Below, piece by piece: positions 25,301 to 34,650 of a DNA stretch of 64,000 nt. Every line of letters starts with the position of its first letter. Position 1 is the first letter of the stretch. This stretch comes from Solea solea (Eukaryota; Chordata; Actinopteri; Pleuronectiformes; Soleidae), in contig NC_081138.1 in assembly GCF_958295425.1 (NCBI RefSeq), positions 28,680,402 to 28,744,401 of the forward strand. The letters run 5' to 3'. A program made the position numbers and the translations under genes. The notes under the pieces were generated by a model. The model saw only the letters and a program-made list of their open reading frames with translations. It ran no database searches and had not been told where the DNA came from.

Positions 25301-28300
25301 TTAATCTACACATTTACAGAGGCTCAATAGCTAATTTATCAATGTGTTCAGGGATGAATCTGGAGGAATTCTCTTGTTTTTGGACTAAAAAATTGATTAA
25401 CTTACTGAACTGAAGATACACTGTACTTTTTCCCAGGAACAGCAACTGAAACCAAGTTGATAGCAGCTCTATAATAAACTTAACCAATGATATATACATA
25501 TATATGTTGTATGACACTTTAAAATGCAACAGTTTGTAAAGCAGATGGAAAACATTTAATGAAGCAACAGAGAAATAGGTTTAAAAACCTAGTGTCAGAG
25601 TTGTTAGTATCCACAGCTGCTGATGAGTCTTATCTCGTGTTTTCCTCATCGTTCTTGTACTTTTCCTCAGATCCCGATGTCGCCGATCAGGGTCAAGTCC
25701 TGGTGGTGGTCACGGCGTCTGTGGGAGGCTTCTCTCTGCTGGTCATCCTCACCCTCTTCCTCCTCATCACTGGACGGTAAGTGTGTGTGTGTGTGTGTGT
25801 GTGTCTCTCTCTCTGATGCCCGGCTTATCTTAAACGCCACTCGCACATATTCTACCTACCTTTTTTCGCTTCTCCTAATCTCCAGAGTGGTGCTACAGCA
25901 GGAAGTCTCTTAATAGACTGTCTTTTGCCACCATCCAGACGCTCTTATTTTCCAAATGGCTGAACCAATTTTCTGCCTAATTACTCAGCATGTAATCCAT
26001 GTACCAGCAGTTTGCTCCATTCAATTCAGTTCGCCTCTGGTTCACGGGATTTTACCATTAGTGGCACTTAATAATAAACAATGAAAAATGACCCAGACTT
26101 ATGACGTACGCAGTTTTTTGGGGTTTTTAATTGTTCTACCAAGTTTTATAGTCCAGTTTTATTTTTTTAAAAGTTACACAATGACATTTAAAGCTACAGT
26201 GCGTCTATTTTGAAGTTGTTGATGTTATCATTTTGCGCTGCATCTTTCCTCACTGGCAAGGAATTAACACAGTCGAAGCTGACCTTGAAACTGGCTCAGT
26301 CTGTACAATGCGATATTATCCTAACAACTACACTCATTCAACTAGCAATTGGCTCTATGTTTATAATAAATAGTATTTAACAAAGCTAAAGCGTGACCGA
26401 GGGTTATGAATTACCCTCTCAATGACTGTCTGCAGGTGTCAGGGCTACATCAAAGCCAGGATGAAGTCAGAGGAGAAGAGGAGGACTCGCTTCCACAGTG
26501 GACATGGTAGTGTATATAATTTTTTATACATACAGCACAATTTTCTCCCATTAATGAAGAAAAACCTTGATTATAGGACAATATAAGTGTCTTAAAATAT
26601 GGATTCATGAGCCTTTGTATCAAATGTTATTAAAATGATGTATAGGTAATGTGATTTCTCTCCACTTTAGTTGCCTTGTTGTTTGTTCTTTCCTGTCGTG
26701 TGTGTGTTTGGGAAGGCGTCACGTAGGCAGGAGGAGGAAGCACAGCGGGCTCAACAAATCAGTAGAAAAGTTTTAGTCTGTTACAGAGCCGAGCTCCAGC
26801 ACTCTGGAGACGGAGGCAAAATAGAATATATATCTCAGATGAAGCCTTTAAACCTGTACAATATAAGCTAACACAGCTATAAAGTACATTAAGTCCCCAG
26901 CTCAACCGAACAAGGTGTTAGAGAGGAAGTTTCAGTTATAATTCACAGTGCTCAGTGCTCAGTGCTGCTGCTGCTGCTGCAGCTTCTCCAGCCTCAGCCA
27001 GAGAAGAGGAGGAGGATGTTGAAGTCGGGCTGCCTGCAGTGTCTTTATACACATGCATCTCTCTGGGACCCTTTCATTGTTTTTCTTCATCTTTTCAGAT
27101 TTTTTTTTTTCCCTCTAACCCAACAATATACCTGGAGCAAATACACTAATAATTATAGTTTCACACACACTGCGGTCCAGCAAGGAATCATTTCCTCAGC
27201 AAAAAAAAAATGGAAAGTTTTGTGCTTCATTCATTTATTTGTAGCCTACGGGCAAATGTTTGGTTTTTGAGTCATTTTAAGTCTGTGTAAAACAGAGTTT
27301 TCTCCTCTTCACACATAATATATGTAAGAAAATAGTGGCTGAGAACACGCGGAAAATAAGTGTAGTAATGAATTATGGATTCAGGATTTTTAGGCGTCGC
27401 TATGTCTCCAAGGTAACGATATAAATATCAGCGAGATTAATAAGTGGCTCCTCACTACTGCCTTTGGTCCACTAGCTAGCTAAAATTTATTTGTCTTGAA
27501 TATGCAAACATACACAGAAAACAACAGAAATATTAGGCTGCAGTACCACTGACAGAGGAAGAGGGAGACAGAGAGCTAGACTCTAGCTCAACCAGCTTCA
27601 AAATGGTGGAAATGTTTCTTATCTACCTGTTTGTTAGAGAATACCGGAGCATTTACGTTTAAATTCTGTACAAATACTGATGAACACTAACCCTGGTCCT
27701 CACCCTGGACCCCTGGACACAGGTCCCCACCAAAGCAAACAGGCCAGTATGTGTGTGCGGTAGAGAATAGGAGGAGAGGACAGAACTCATACAGTGTTCA
27801 CAGACTTGCATACACACACTATGTGCGCCCAAAGCAGGTGAACATTGTTTCTCTTTTTGAAGAGATTATTTATAAGCGGTGCTTTTACATTTATTTATTG
27901 TTTGCAAACTTTGGTCCCCACCAAAGTGAGTAGGCCAGTATGTGTGTGTGTGTGTGTGTGGTGGTTGAATTTTACATGATATGAAATCAAATTTTTAAAC
28001 AATTTTTAATCATTTAAACTTGGTAAGGATCGAGGTTAGTAAGACATTTTTCTGTGGGGTGACAAAGTCAGACGTGGGATTTTAATCACTTCACAGGGAA
28101 ACAGAAACTAGAAAAAGTAATTTTTAAAAAATAAAATAACAATTCAACAGTGTCAAAACACTGTAAATCACAGACCTTCGATACTGTGGAGAAACAAATC
28201 TTTTCATTTAAAATGAGAATCACATCAGTGCCAAATTAAATTTTAAATCTAACTACTTCTGAATATACGTAAGTCTTAAAATATAATATGATACGCTCCC

Positions 28301-31300
28301 CATAAACATGATCTATATTTATGTAGGCTTATTGTTGATGAAATCATCTGTTAATCAATACCATTTCAGTTTTGTCAAAAATGTGCTCTGTCTTGTACAA
28401 ACTTACTCCAGTGTTTTTATTCCTCAATGGGATTAAATCTTGTGCTTTTTTCTGCAACACAACTGTAAGTTTAATGTTTTACTTTGAAATAATACTCATG
28501 GTATCATATTGTATGTTGTGCTTCTTGTCTTCCAGTCCCGTTCTCTGGAATAAAGACATATGTGGATCCCGATACATATGAAGACCCCACTCAGGCTGTG
28601 GAAGAGTTTGCCAAAGAGATAGACCCCTCATATATCTGCATTGAACGGGTGATTGGTGCAGGTAAAATTTAATTATTAGGATTATTTTACACATAAACTC
28701 TGTGCTGTTCCCCAGACTGATATAACATTAGCGTCTGTAAAATGCCCCCAAACAGGCTTGGCCAACCAAACTGTCTCACTACTAAAGAAAACTCTTAAAT
28801 TTAAAGATGCAACAGGAAAATATCATGTCACTTGCATTTTCTGTTTATTCTATGTCACAGCAGTGGCAAGACATGCGACAGCTGGTAAGGAAAGATGTAC
28901 TTTTCCTCAGACCTTTATAAGTCTGCATGAAAACACGATAAATACCATGTGAACTGTAGACTCTTCGTTGTTTTGGATACTCAATTATGCAAATCCTTGT
29001 GCCGTTAAAGCAAAGAGCTTAATGTAGTGAAGCAAAGCTTACAAGGAATATGGTTTTATTTTTTGTTTGTTTGTTTTTTAAATCCCCATTACACTGTGCA
29101 ATCACTTTTAACATCATAAGGCAAAACAAAGTTGTCAATTAAAGCTTTAAATCACTGAAAGTGAAGAGTTATTTGTCTGTAGCTAGTTTTTAGCTAGGTA
29201 CAGATGTAGACATGAGCTAAACGTAGCTTGTTTCTGTGTATTTTGGCCTTTTGTTCACATGCTAACTGTGGGTTAGCTCTCTAAAAACTTCTACCAGACG
29301 ATTTTCAAAGTCTTTGTTCATAGTTTATATGTGTGGACAGGAAAAACAGGAAAGTTTTTGGCTTGTAATGTTGTTTACATGAGGTAAGTTGCATAATAGC
29401 ACTGGACTTTGCCAAATTTGTGCTAGTTTTAGCGTTGCTACGTACACAGTTTATTTTCGTTGTTAGCACATTACAGTGTTTTTGTTTGTCTGTTTGTTTG
29501 TTTTTCACCTAGAATGAGGACAGCATTATTTTTCACACCTGATTTTTCAAAAATACCCGCGTACGTGTGGACTAGACCTGAGATTCTTTCGCAGTAATAT
29601 TTTACAACCCCAAAGAGCACACACATTGAGCTCCACAGTCACAAGTCTTAAAGCGTGGCAGTTAGAGACCAGTCTTTTAATGCCCCCTCAAGTAACACGG
29701 TCATATTTTATACTGGGTAACAATTTTATTTTATGAGAACTGTTCAACCCCATAAAGTTCCACTTTTAAATTATCATATCCTCTTAGCAAGCTGATTATA
29801 AAGAAGTTTATTATCCAGCACCTTAGAAGAGCAGACTCACAACTGCTGACTATGAATAATAATGTTTGACGCTTCATCAAACTGAGCAGACTGTGGCCGT
29901 AATGGAGCCTCTTACTTACTTTTCCTTGTGATATGGGCTCCATCTAGTGGAGGTAGTGTGCAATGACCTACTTTTTTTTTTCAACATTTGCAGGTGAATT
30001 TGGTGAAGTCTGCAGCGGCCGATTGCGCATACCTGGAAGGATGGACATCGCTGTGGCGATAAAGACGCTCAAAGGCGGCTACATGGAGCAACAGAGGAGA
30101 GACTTTTTACGTGAAGCCTCAATCATGGGGCAGTTCAACAGCCCCAATATCATCAGGCTGGAGGGAGTTGTCACTAGAAGTAAGCTTCCTATGTGTGTTG
30201 AGTACCCTGACTCAGAATTACACAATGTTAGGCACTGACATGATGGAGAATGAGATCAATAATTGGTACAATAGTGTCCTCACTTCCTCCGATTGTTGTC
30301 TGTGACCAGAAAATTGCAACTCCTGTCTTCTACAACCCTCCGTATGCCAGAATTCTGTGTTTGATGCAGCATTCCAGTGGTTTTTGGTATTTCACATCAT
30401 GTCTTTTGACTCTCGCTCAGGCAGACCAGTGATGATAGTGGTGGAGTACATGGAAAATGGAGCCCTTGACTCTTTTCTCCGGGTAAGATGAATCTATCCT
30501 CACACATACACCTTTTTAAAGAACTATTTTAGGTGTGGTTACATGGTGTATTGACTTCCCTGACCCCATTGCCGCACCTGCCATGGAGTCCAAAAAATCA
30601 TCCCATGCCTATATGTATGGTATTATAGGAACCTGCTACTTTCTTCTTGCTATTACAGCCTTTTCTGGCTGAAAACCCCCCACTGCACCAAATTTCATTG
30701 AGAAAATCAGCATTTTTAGCTTGTGGGGACACAGGAGCTGCTGCTCTTCTGCTGCCTCGTTCGATATGTTTGTGCCTCACAGAAAAATCCTAATGACGGA
30801 TTTGAAGCACACGATACCATAGCAGCAGTGGATTAAAACCTCCTGTGTGGTGTGATGTAAAAATTGCTGGTTTTCTCTATGGGAGACTGGGCGGTTTAGA
30901 AATGAAGGTTTCCAGCCAGAAAATGAAGTGGCGAACACATACGTGAATAAGTAATTGTCTGTTTTTCACACCCTCTCCAGACACGTGACGGCCAGTTCAC
31001 TGTGCTCCAGCTGGTGGGCATGCTTCGTGGCATCACAGCAGGCATGAACTACCTCTCAGACATGGGTTACATTCACAGAGACCTTGCCGCTCGCAACATC
31101 CTGGTGGATGAAAACCTTGTGTGCAAAGTGTCCGATTTTGGGATGTCCAGAGTCCTTGAAGATGACATTGAAGCAGCCTACACTGCAACAGTGAGTCAGG
31201 GTCTAACAGTGAAGTGCAGAAAATCTGAATATATCTCTGAATAACAAGCCTCTGTGTCTCAGGGAGGGAAGATACCAATTCGCTGGACGGCACCGGAGGC

Positions 31301-33290
31301 CATTGCTTATGGAAAGTTTTCTTCCGCTAGCGATGTGTGGAGCTACGGTATCGTCATGTGGGAGGTGATGTCGTATGGAGAGAGGCCCTACTGGGAGATG
31401 TCTAATCAGGATGTAAGCCATGAAAAGTCCACAACCACCGAGTCTTTTTTACTTCAGTGTATCTTTCATTGGTGCAAACAACTATCCGTTATGTCTCTTA
31501 TGTTCCATCTCAGGTCATTTTGTCCATTGAAGAGGGCTACCGTCTCCCAGCGCCGATGGGCTGCCCTGTGACACTTCACCAGCTGATGCTGCACTGCTGG
31601 CAAAAAGAGTTCGGCCAGCGCCCGCGCTTCAGCGACGTGCTCTCGTTCCTCGACAAACTCATCATCAATCCCAGTAGTTTGCTCACTCTGGTGAACGATG
31701 CTCAGAGGTAAGTGTTAAGTCACATTTAAATTGTGTCTCCTCCTGATTTATCACGTAAACTGGCTCATGATGGTTTGTTAGCCTTGGATGATGCTTTAGT
31801 AGGTTGTGAAAATCGTCTTTCTCACACAAAATGGATCATAGGTAGTAGAAATAAGCCTCCAATGTAAAATGTATATCATTATCACAGAGGTACAAACACT
31901 GGCCACTTTATTAGGAACAGAGGACATCTAATTAAAGTGGCTTGTAGCTCATTTTTGCATTCAAACATCTTCTAAACACCTTGATTATTTGAGTTACCTT
32001 TGCCTTATTATGAACCAGCAGAGTTTTGTAATTTTGCCATTGTGTTGTCTTATTTCGTCCATAGTTTTCATTTTTTTCTGCCTGTCAAAGCATGTTAAAA
32101 ACTTCAGTTATTGCAAATATGACCCTCATAATTACGCTTATGTCATGCTTACTTACTTTGTGTTTGTCGTCCCCAGTTTCCCCGACTCCCCGGAAAGCTT
32201 GCCAGACTACCCTCTGTTCATCTCCATCGGCGACTGGCTGGACTCCATCAAAATGAGCCAGTATAAGAACAACTTCCTCGCAGCCGGATACACAACTCTG
32301 GATTCTATTTCAACCATGAGTATAGAGTGAGTGAAGCCAAATTTTAAAAAAAGAAAACGGAGTGCCGTCTCCAAAAAAAGCACACGATAAGCAAAGAAGC
32401 AGTGAGAGTGTTAGGAAGGAAAGGTCTTACATACATTCCATTCCTTTAGTGGTTTGTTGTCGTTGTATTGCTTTATTATGATGATGATACATTTTTGGAA
32501 GCGTTTCTATGGTCATTTATGGTCATTTGATTCTAGAGACCATTTAGGACACAGGTGTCAAACTCAAGGCCCTCGGGCCAAATCCGGCCGGCCTTGCAAT
32601 TTTATTCGACGCACGCGATAATATGCTACGTCTTTCCAGCTTTTTTTCCCACTGACTCACTGATTAGTACCAGGTTACCTCACCAGTAAAATAAATAAAC
32701 AAATTAAAAGTTTGACAACTTTGACAACACAGAGCCGGAACCAGAGGGGGGGTTATTTGTATTTGGTTTCCTCTCTTTCAGCTTTACACATCAAGTGCAG
32801 CAAATTATTAGCTAAAATACCTGTGACTACAGGACTGTTTATGCTTTTCTACTTAAATACAGCAGAGGAAATCAGGTAAGACAGATGGAAATGGACAATG
32901 GAATGGTTATTTGACCTCATCTGGCCCTCGACTTGGACACAGTTTTTAATTTCGGCCCCCTCTGTTATTGAGTTTGACACCTCTGATTTATGAGGTCAGG
33001 CTCTGATGTATTGATGAGAAGACCTAGCGTATGTCTTCCCAGATTGTTGTATTCGTACTTAGATATAAACTCTATGCTTACTGTGCTTGTTATAAACTTA
33101 TATTAATGTGGTGGACATTTGTGTCCCGTGTTTTGTCTCAGATGCACACAGTAAAACTCTTCTTGTCCCCTTCAGCGACATCAGGCGCATCGGGATCTGT
33201 TTGATCGGTCACCAGAGGAGAATCATAAGCAGCATTCAGTCACTGCGCCTGCAGCTTCACCACATCCAACAGAGCGGCTTTCAAGTGTGA
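9324..33290 (+). CDS. epha6: Eph receptor tyrosine kinase A6 (3' part of gene, 14 exons)
   Basis: Receptor tyrosine kinase for membrane-bound ephrins, acting at the neuronal plasma membrane in contact-dependent guidance signalling (family knowledge). The spliced product from this window is about 717 residues. In order it has the end of the cysteine-rich region (1-51), two fibronectin III domains (about 52-165 and 166-261), a transmembrane helix (about 271-295), juxtamembrane tyrosines 329 and 335 in [12 protein letters not shown], a kinase domain (glycine loop GAGEFG 361-366, VAIK Lys386, HRDLAARN with Asp479, DFG Asp497), a SAM domain (about 642-710) and a C-terminal GFQV that could bind PDZ domains. 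All catalytic residues are present, unlike the pseudokinases EPHA10 and EPHB6. EPHA6 is preferred over EPHA3/4/5/7 because of [37 protein letters not shown] and the GF(Q/H)V tail, and because arl6 follows directly. Coding joins: 9324-9479, 11090-11431, 23395-23519, 24588-24750, 25671-25776, 26436-26506, 28536-28661, 29994-30179, 30421-30482, 30981-31190, 31263-31412, 31514-31707, 32177-32326, 33176-33290. All phases agree and all junctions are GT-AG. The ligand-binding exons lie upstream of the window. Confidence 0.93.
9480..11089. other. epha6 intron, nothing recognised
   Basis: 1.6 kb of A+T-rich sequence. Short (TA)n near 9815-9830. No repeat family or coding segment recognised. Confidence 0.6.
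11090..11431 (+). CDS. epha6: epha6 exon: first fibronectin III domain
   Basis: This 342-bp exon starts [20 protein letters not shown] and contains the Eph signature cysteines (LCQRCD, CEPCEL), then [10 protein letters not shown] and a [11 protein letters not shown] strand typical of the end of FN3-1. Phase is 1 in and 1 out. The acceptor follows tctcttcag and the donor is gtgagt. A dispersed repeat begins only about 20 bp beyond the donor. Confidence 0.93.
11449..12150 (+). repeat. dispersed repeat 'tccttgaaagtttgtgaatt', copy 1
   Basis: About 70 to 80 percent similar by eye to 13828-14440 along most of its length: gaaagtttgtgaatttgaaa, acttgaaatacttc(a/c)acac, gtgtgatgg(t/a)cttccaggct and caggtttttaaggttc. 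It starts about 18 bp after an epha6 exon donor and ends with tttgatgtcaaccaaggtgt, which also occurs internally near 11837. Confidence 0.75.
12340..12828 (-). mobile_element. Tc1-like DNA transposon relic
   Basis: ggatattttattttctctgt, aaaccctagaccagcagatc, agcagtttatgaaatactca and gcatgtctagatgcctaaat match, in antisense orientation, the 5' half of a common fish Tc1-like element. The terminal repeat is gtgtacctattaaagtgg at 12801-12818. Most of the transposase region is missing. A second terminal-like sequence, cctaacaaagtggctggtg, lies at 12194-12212. Confidence 0.75.
13575..13620 (-). repeat. LINE 3'-end fragment
   Basis: gacagatagatacttcattg followed by gggaaatttggg resembles the reversed 3' end of a common fish non-LTR retrotransposon (typically ending in GGGATCAATAAAGTATCTATC). 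Very short. Confidence 0.4.
13828..14440 (+). repeat. dispersed repeat 'tccttgaaagtttgtgaatt', copy 2
   Basis: Second copy in the same orientation and the same intron. Between 13970 and 14160 it carries a stretch absent from copy 1 that reads as an open frame with [18 protein letters not shown], loosely like a zinc-finger region of a transposase. No function is claimed. Confidence 0.7.
15150..15372. repeat. (TA)n/(TATG)n microsatellite
   Basis: About 220 bp of alternating tatata, tatgta and tacata motifs. The Tyr/Ile-rich open frame across it is a repeat artefact. Confidence 0.95.
15595..15972. mobile_element. hAT-like nonautonomous element, 'GTGTCAAACT' ends
   Basis: Begins cagtgggtgtcaaacttaca followed by gcccgggggccagaatcggc, and ends gtggcccctgaacaaaaatg plus agtttgaac. 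It has the same inverted-end style as 32552-32985 and reads as a hAT-type MITE or short deletion derivative. Confidence 0.6.
17000..17245 (+). repeat. possible LINE ORF2 C-terminal fragment
   Basis: Around 17018-17090 the translation includes [10 protein letters not shown] and [10 protein letters not shown] in neighbouring frames, loosely like the VKLWNSLP..LK.FK motif at the end of fish LINE ORF2 proteins. Stops and frame changes interrupt it. Confidence 0.3.
19297..19506. repeat. (ATT)n imperfect microsatellite
   Basis: About 210 bp made almost wholly of tta/att units with single-base interruptions. The Ile-rich antisense open frame is an artefact. Confidence 0.95.
20418..20490. repeat. 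minisatellite fragment, same AGAATTCTGA family
   Basis: Contains gtgaattctgagattaatgt and actttaatcccagaatactg, degenerate copies of the 20-bp unit seen at 5.2 and 6.6 kb. Confidence 0.55.
20696..21215 (+). repeat. dispersed repeat with internal 31-bp G-rich minisatellite
   Basis: The outer part (tttgtctgggccccacaact, twice, near 20745 and 21102) is a known-type fish interspersed sequence. Between about 20815 and 21063 there are eight tandem copies of a roughly 31-bp unit, gttttgatggtttaggttgg plus gttaagggtta. The flanks repeat on both sides, so the array sits inside a duplicated element. A reverse-orientation relative is at 57235-57420. Confidence 0.8.
21360..21815 (+). mobile_element. LINE retrotransposon relic (ORF2 C-terminus and 3' end)
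   Basis: Reading across frames gives [20 protein letters not shown] and [16 protein letters not shown], then NYFAPK and LWNNLTQ. This is the characteristic YKALN..AP..L.DLL.PY.P.RTLRS / LWN.LP pattern at the end of fish LINE reverse-transcriptase ORFs. It is broken by frameshifts and stops. The probable 3' terminus is cattgggacgataaaagtgt followed by atcatatcat. Confidence 0.65.
22072..22471. mobile_element. hAT-like nonautonomous DNA element
   Basis: Starts catggttctcaaagtgtggt, includes agtggtacgcgagcttcctc and ctggcggtacttggagaaat, and ends caagtttaagaacatctgg, roughly the inverted complement of its start. I recognise the family as a common teleost hAT-type MITE. About 400 bp. Confidence 0.65.
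23395..23519 (+). CDS. epha6: epha6 exon: first half of second fibronectin III domain
   Basis: This 125-bp exon encodes [20 protein letters not shown] and [12 protein letters not shown], matching the conserved VRKDWAS..LSW..DYE.KYYEK of Eph FN3-2. It follows an intron of almost 12 kb, the largest fully contained intron here. Phase is 1 in and 0 out, with acceptor ttatcattag and donor gtaagt. Confidence 0.92.
23589..24381 (-). mobile_element. Tc1-like DNA transposon relic with both ends and TA duplication
   Basis: Terminal inverted repeats caccagccactttattaggg at the left and gtacctaataaagtggctgg at the right are flanked by TA (23589-23590 and 24380-24381), the Tc1/mariner target duplication. 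Inside, ttttctttgacctccagcat, agagaactgcttctcattgg and gtgtgattggctgattagag match the same element as at 12.4 kb, antisense. It is about 790 bp, so most of the transposase is deleted and what remains has stops. Confidence 0.8.
24588..24750 (+). CDS. epha6: epha6 exon: second half of FN3-2
   Basis: This 163-bp exon encodes [20 protein letters not shown], then [20 protein letters not shown] and FEFATAAE. It matches the conserved Eph EHEQL.YSSTR..P.V...GL.P.T.Y.F..R.RTA.GY pattern. Phase is 0 in and 1 out. Confidence 0.92.
25671..25776 (+). CDS. epha6: epha6 exon: transmembrane segment
   Basis: This 106-bp exon encodes DPDVADQGQ followed by about 25 hydrophobic residues ([20 protein letters not shown] and on to LITGR), a single-pass transmembrane helix. 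It closely follows the Eph pattern [18 protein letters not shown]. Phase is 1 in and 2 out. A (TG)n microsatellite starts within the donor region (gtaagtgtgtgtg). Confidence 0.93.
26436..26506 (+). CDS. epha6: epha6 exon: intracellular stop-transfer and juxtamembrane start
   Basis: This 71-bp exon encodes [20 protein letters not shown] and then SGH. The basic stretch just inside the membrane matches [15 protein letters not shown] in EPHA6. Phase is 2 in and 1 out, with donor gtagtg, which is a weaker match than the other donors. Confidence 0.88.
27720..27960. repeat. duplicated ggtccccaccaaag segment with (TG)n
   Basis: The roughly 38-bp motif ggtccccaccaaag...aggccagtatgtgtgtg occurs at 27721-27758 and again at 27911-27950, the second running into (TG)n. 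Neither copy is coding. Confidence 0.6.
28536..28661 (+). CDS. epha6: epha6 exon: juxtamembrane tyrosines and kinase start
   Basis: This 126-bp exon encodes [18 protein letters not shown] and [20 protein letters not shown]. The two juxtamembrane tyrosines (fragment residues 329 and 335) are the conserved autophosphorylation sites that relieve kinase autoinhibition in Eph receptors. It ends in the first half of the glycine loop. Phase is 1 in and 1 out. Confidence 0.94.
29994..30179 (+). CDS. epha6: epha6 exon: kinase N-lobe
   Basis: This 186-bp exon encodes [20 protein letters not shown], the ATP-anchoring VAIK lysine, the alpha-C region [14 protein letters not shown] and [21 protein letters not shown] is typical of the EphA3-7 group. 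Phase is 1 in and 1 out, with donor gtaagc. Confidence 0.95.
30421..30482 (+). CDS. epha6: epha6 exon: hinge region of kinase
   Basis: This 62-bp exon encodes [20 protein letters not shown], the gatekeeper and hinge segment. It joins the preceding exon directly through a 241-bp intron. No extra coding segment like the insert I recall for human EPHA6 at this position is visible in that intron. Phase is 1 in and 0 out. Confidence 0.94.
30981..31190 (+). CDS. epha6: epha6 exon: catalytic loop and DFG
   Basis: This 210-bp exon encodes [43 protein letters not shown] and AAYTAT. Catalytic Asp (HRD) and Mg-binding Asp (DFG) are intact, and the activation-loop Tyr lies in AAYTAT. Phase is 0 in and 0 out. 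Confidence 0.96.
31263..31412 (+). CDS. epha6: epha6 exon: activation segment and kinase C-lobe
   Basis: This 150-bp exon encodes [40 protein letters not shown] and [17 protein letters not shown] is the tyrosine-kinase P+1 signature. A 72-bp intron precedes it. Phase is 0 in and 0 out. Confidence 0.96.
31514..31707 (+). CDS. epha6: epha6 exon: end of kinase C-lobe
   Basis: This 194-bp exon encodes [38 protein letters not shown] and the LDKLI segment that closes the kinase fold. The [20 protein letters not shown] run across the junction is one of the features pointing to EPHA6. Phase is 0 in and 2 out. Confidence 0.95.
31891..31946. mobile_element. 52-bp Tc1-like terminal-repeat pair
   Basis: ggccactttattaggaacag runs almost directly into acatctaattaaagtggctt, i.e. 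the two inverted ends of the Tc1-like family with nearly everything between them deleted, flanked by TA at 31891-31892 and 31945-31946. It lies in an epha6 intron between two kinase/SAM exons. Confidence 0.65.
32177..32326 (+). CDS. epha6: epha6 exon: kinase-SAM linker and SAM start
   Basis: This 150-bp exon encodes [40 protein letters not shown] and LDSISTMSI. This is the N-terminal half of the SAM domain. Phase is 2 in and 2 out. Confidence 0.94.
32552..32985. mobile_element. hAT-like nonautonomous element, 'CAGGTGTCAAACTC' ends
   Basis: Starts caggtgtcaaactcaaggcc and ends gagtttgacacctctg, near-perfect inverted ends typical of a vertebrate hAT family. Body about 430 bp, containing ggccaaatccggccggcc and catctggccctcgact. 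It lies in the last epha6 intron. Confidence 0.75.
33176..33290 (+). CDS. epha6: epha6 terminal coding exon: SAM end and PDZ-binding tail
   Basis: This 115-bp coding part encodes [20 protein letters not shown] and [17 protein letters not shown], then the stop TGA. The last residues resemble the HIQEKGFHV tail of mammalian EPHA6 as I recall it, and differ from the PVPV or MVPL tails of other EphA members. Confidence 0.94.
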
Positions 33291-33495
33291 GCTGACCTGC
33301 TGCACAGAGACAGAGAGACAGACTGTGTGCGAGTGTGTACGTGCGTGTGTGTGTGTGTTGCTGGAAAAAATCCCAACACCAGACTGTTAAGGTGAAAGAG
33401 ATGACGACACGCTGCTCAGGAGAGAGCAGTCAAAACCTCTGGGCCACATCTGGTCCCGATCAAACACTCAACCCATCGTCTTATGGATTATTATC

Positions 33496-33935
33496 AATAA
33501 AAACCTCCACAACAGCCAACCTCCGTCTGCGAATGCGGTCTCTTCAAAATCTCGACCTCTTCTCTCTCTCGCTCTCTCCAAGTGACAATCCAATAGTTTC
33601 TATTGACTTTTCAAATGGTTTCAAGTCTGTTACCTCATGATCAGAGAAGATGTGGGTATATTATGGTGTGGGCAACACATGCTACACAGCGTGTGATTTT
33701 TAATAACAAACCTTTCCAGCTGGTTTAATTAATCGACTTGACCAGACATGAAAATAGATGGAATGGGTAAATACAATCATGTTTTTGTTTTTTTTTGTGA
33801 ACTGAAGACCGCTGAATGTCAAAAGATTTTATAGACACGTGTGTTGGATCCTCATGATAATGCAGTATGTCCTGTAAGAAAAAAAGTCTTGTGGAAGTTG
33901 TTACGTTTTATTCAGTATGTTTGTTCCTGAATAAA
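33496..33935 (+). promoter_or_regulatory. epha6 polyadenylation signals
   Basis: There are two canonical AATAAA hexamers downstream of the epha6 stop, at 33496-33501 and 33930-33935. The second is followed by a T-rich stretch (gtcttctgtttttgtctcct) that could serve as the downstream element. Which site is used cannot be told from sequence alone. Confidence 0.5.
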
Positions 33936-34610
33936 TTAGCCTATTTTAAAATACGTCTTCTGTTTTTGTCTCCTGCTTCTTCACCGTCTCGTGCACATTA
34001 ACTAAGCAGGTATCCATGGATGCGCGCCCGCTCTCAAACACAATACCAGTGTCCTCTTAATTGTCACTCGAGAGACTTGACACATTTTCTGGACATGAAG
34101 TGAATCGTCAGGTGAGTTTGTCAAACAGGTGTTGATGAGCACACAGAGCTTATGAGGCGATGATGATGACCAAAATACTGTACATGTCGTTTTTGTTATC
34201 GGGCATCATGTTTTTTTTCTAAAAGCACAAAAAAGTGCATAATAATATACAGTGTCTAAAAAAAGTGTCCGATTATGGCTACATTTTTTCTGTTAATGCT
34301 TTTATATGTGTGTTTTCACCTGTAATCAAGTTTTAAAAAAGGATGTTTTGAATATAGCCTATAGAAATAATTTAGTAATTTTTTTTTCTTTATTATTTTG
34401 ACATAAATCTGTTTAATTCTGATGGTTATATCAGTCTTTTTATATCTATAGATAGCCATAGTTGGTTATGTCAGAGTTCCGACATTATGTGATTAGTCAT
34501 CGTGTAAAAAGTTTTGATCCATCTAATTGTTAGCTCTTCGGCTTTCTGTTGAACATGCTTCGGGATAATGAATGCTGTGATTTGGGCTATGAAAATAAAA
34601 TTCTTTCAGA

Positions 34611-34611
<1 letters not shown>

Positions 34612-34650
<39 letters not shown>

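Larger units (their letters stand above)
24751..29993. other. epha6 introns around the transmembrane and juxtamembrane exons
   Basis: Outside the three exons at 25671, 26436 and 28536, the sequence is noncoding. (TG)n at about 25781-25804 and 27938-27960, poly-T runs near 25090 and 25160. An Ala/Glu-rich open frame at 26955-27100 is a gctgct/gaggag repeat artefact. Confidence 0.6.

Noticed and set aside
26955..27149. Ala/Glu-rich 64-aa open frame
   Set aside because: Arises from gctgctgct and gaggaggag runs in an intron.
9324..33290. Assignment to epha5, epha7 or epha3
   Set aside because: The C-terminal GFQV, the [20 protein letters not shown] block and the arl6 neighbour fit EPHA6 better. 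Other EphA tails end in PVPV, MVPL or similar.
9324..33290. Eph pseudokinase or pseudogene
   Set aside because: All catalytic motifs are intact and fourteen exons have consistent phases and splice sites with no internal stop.
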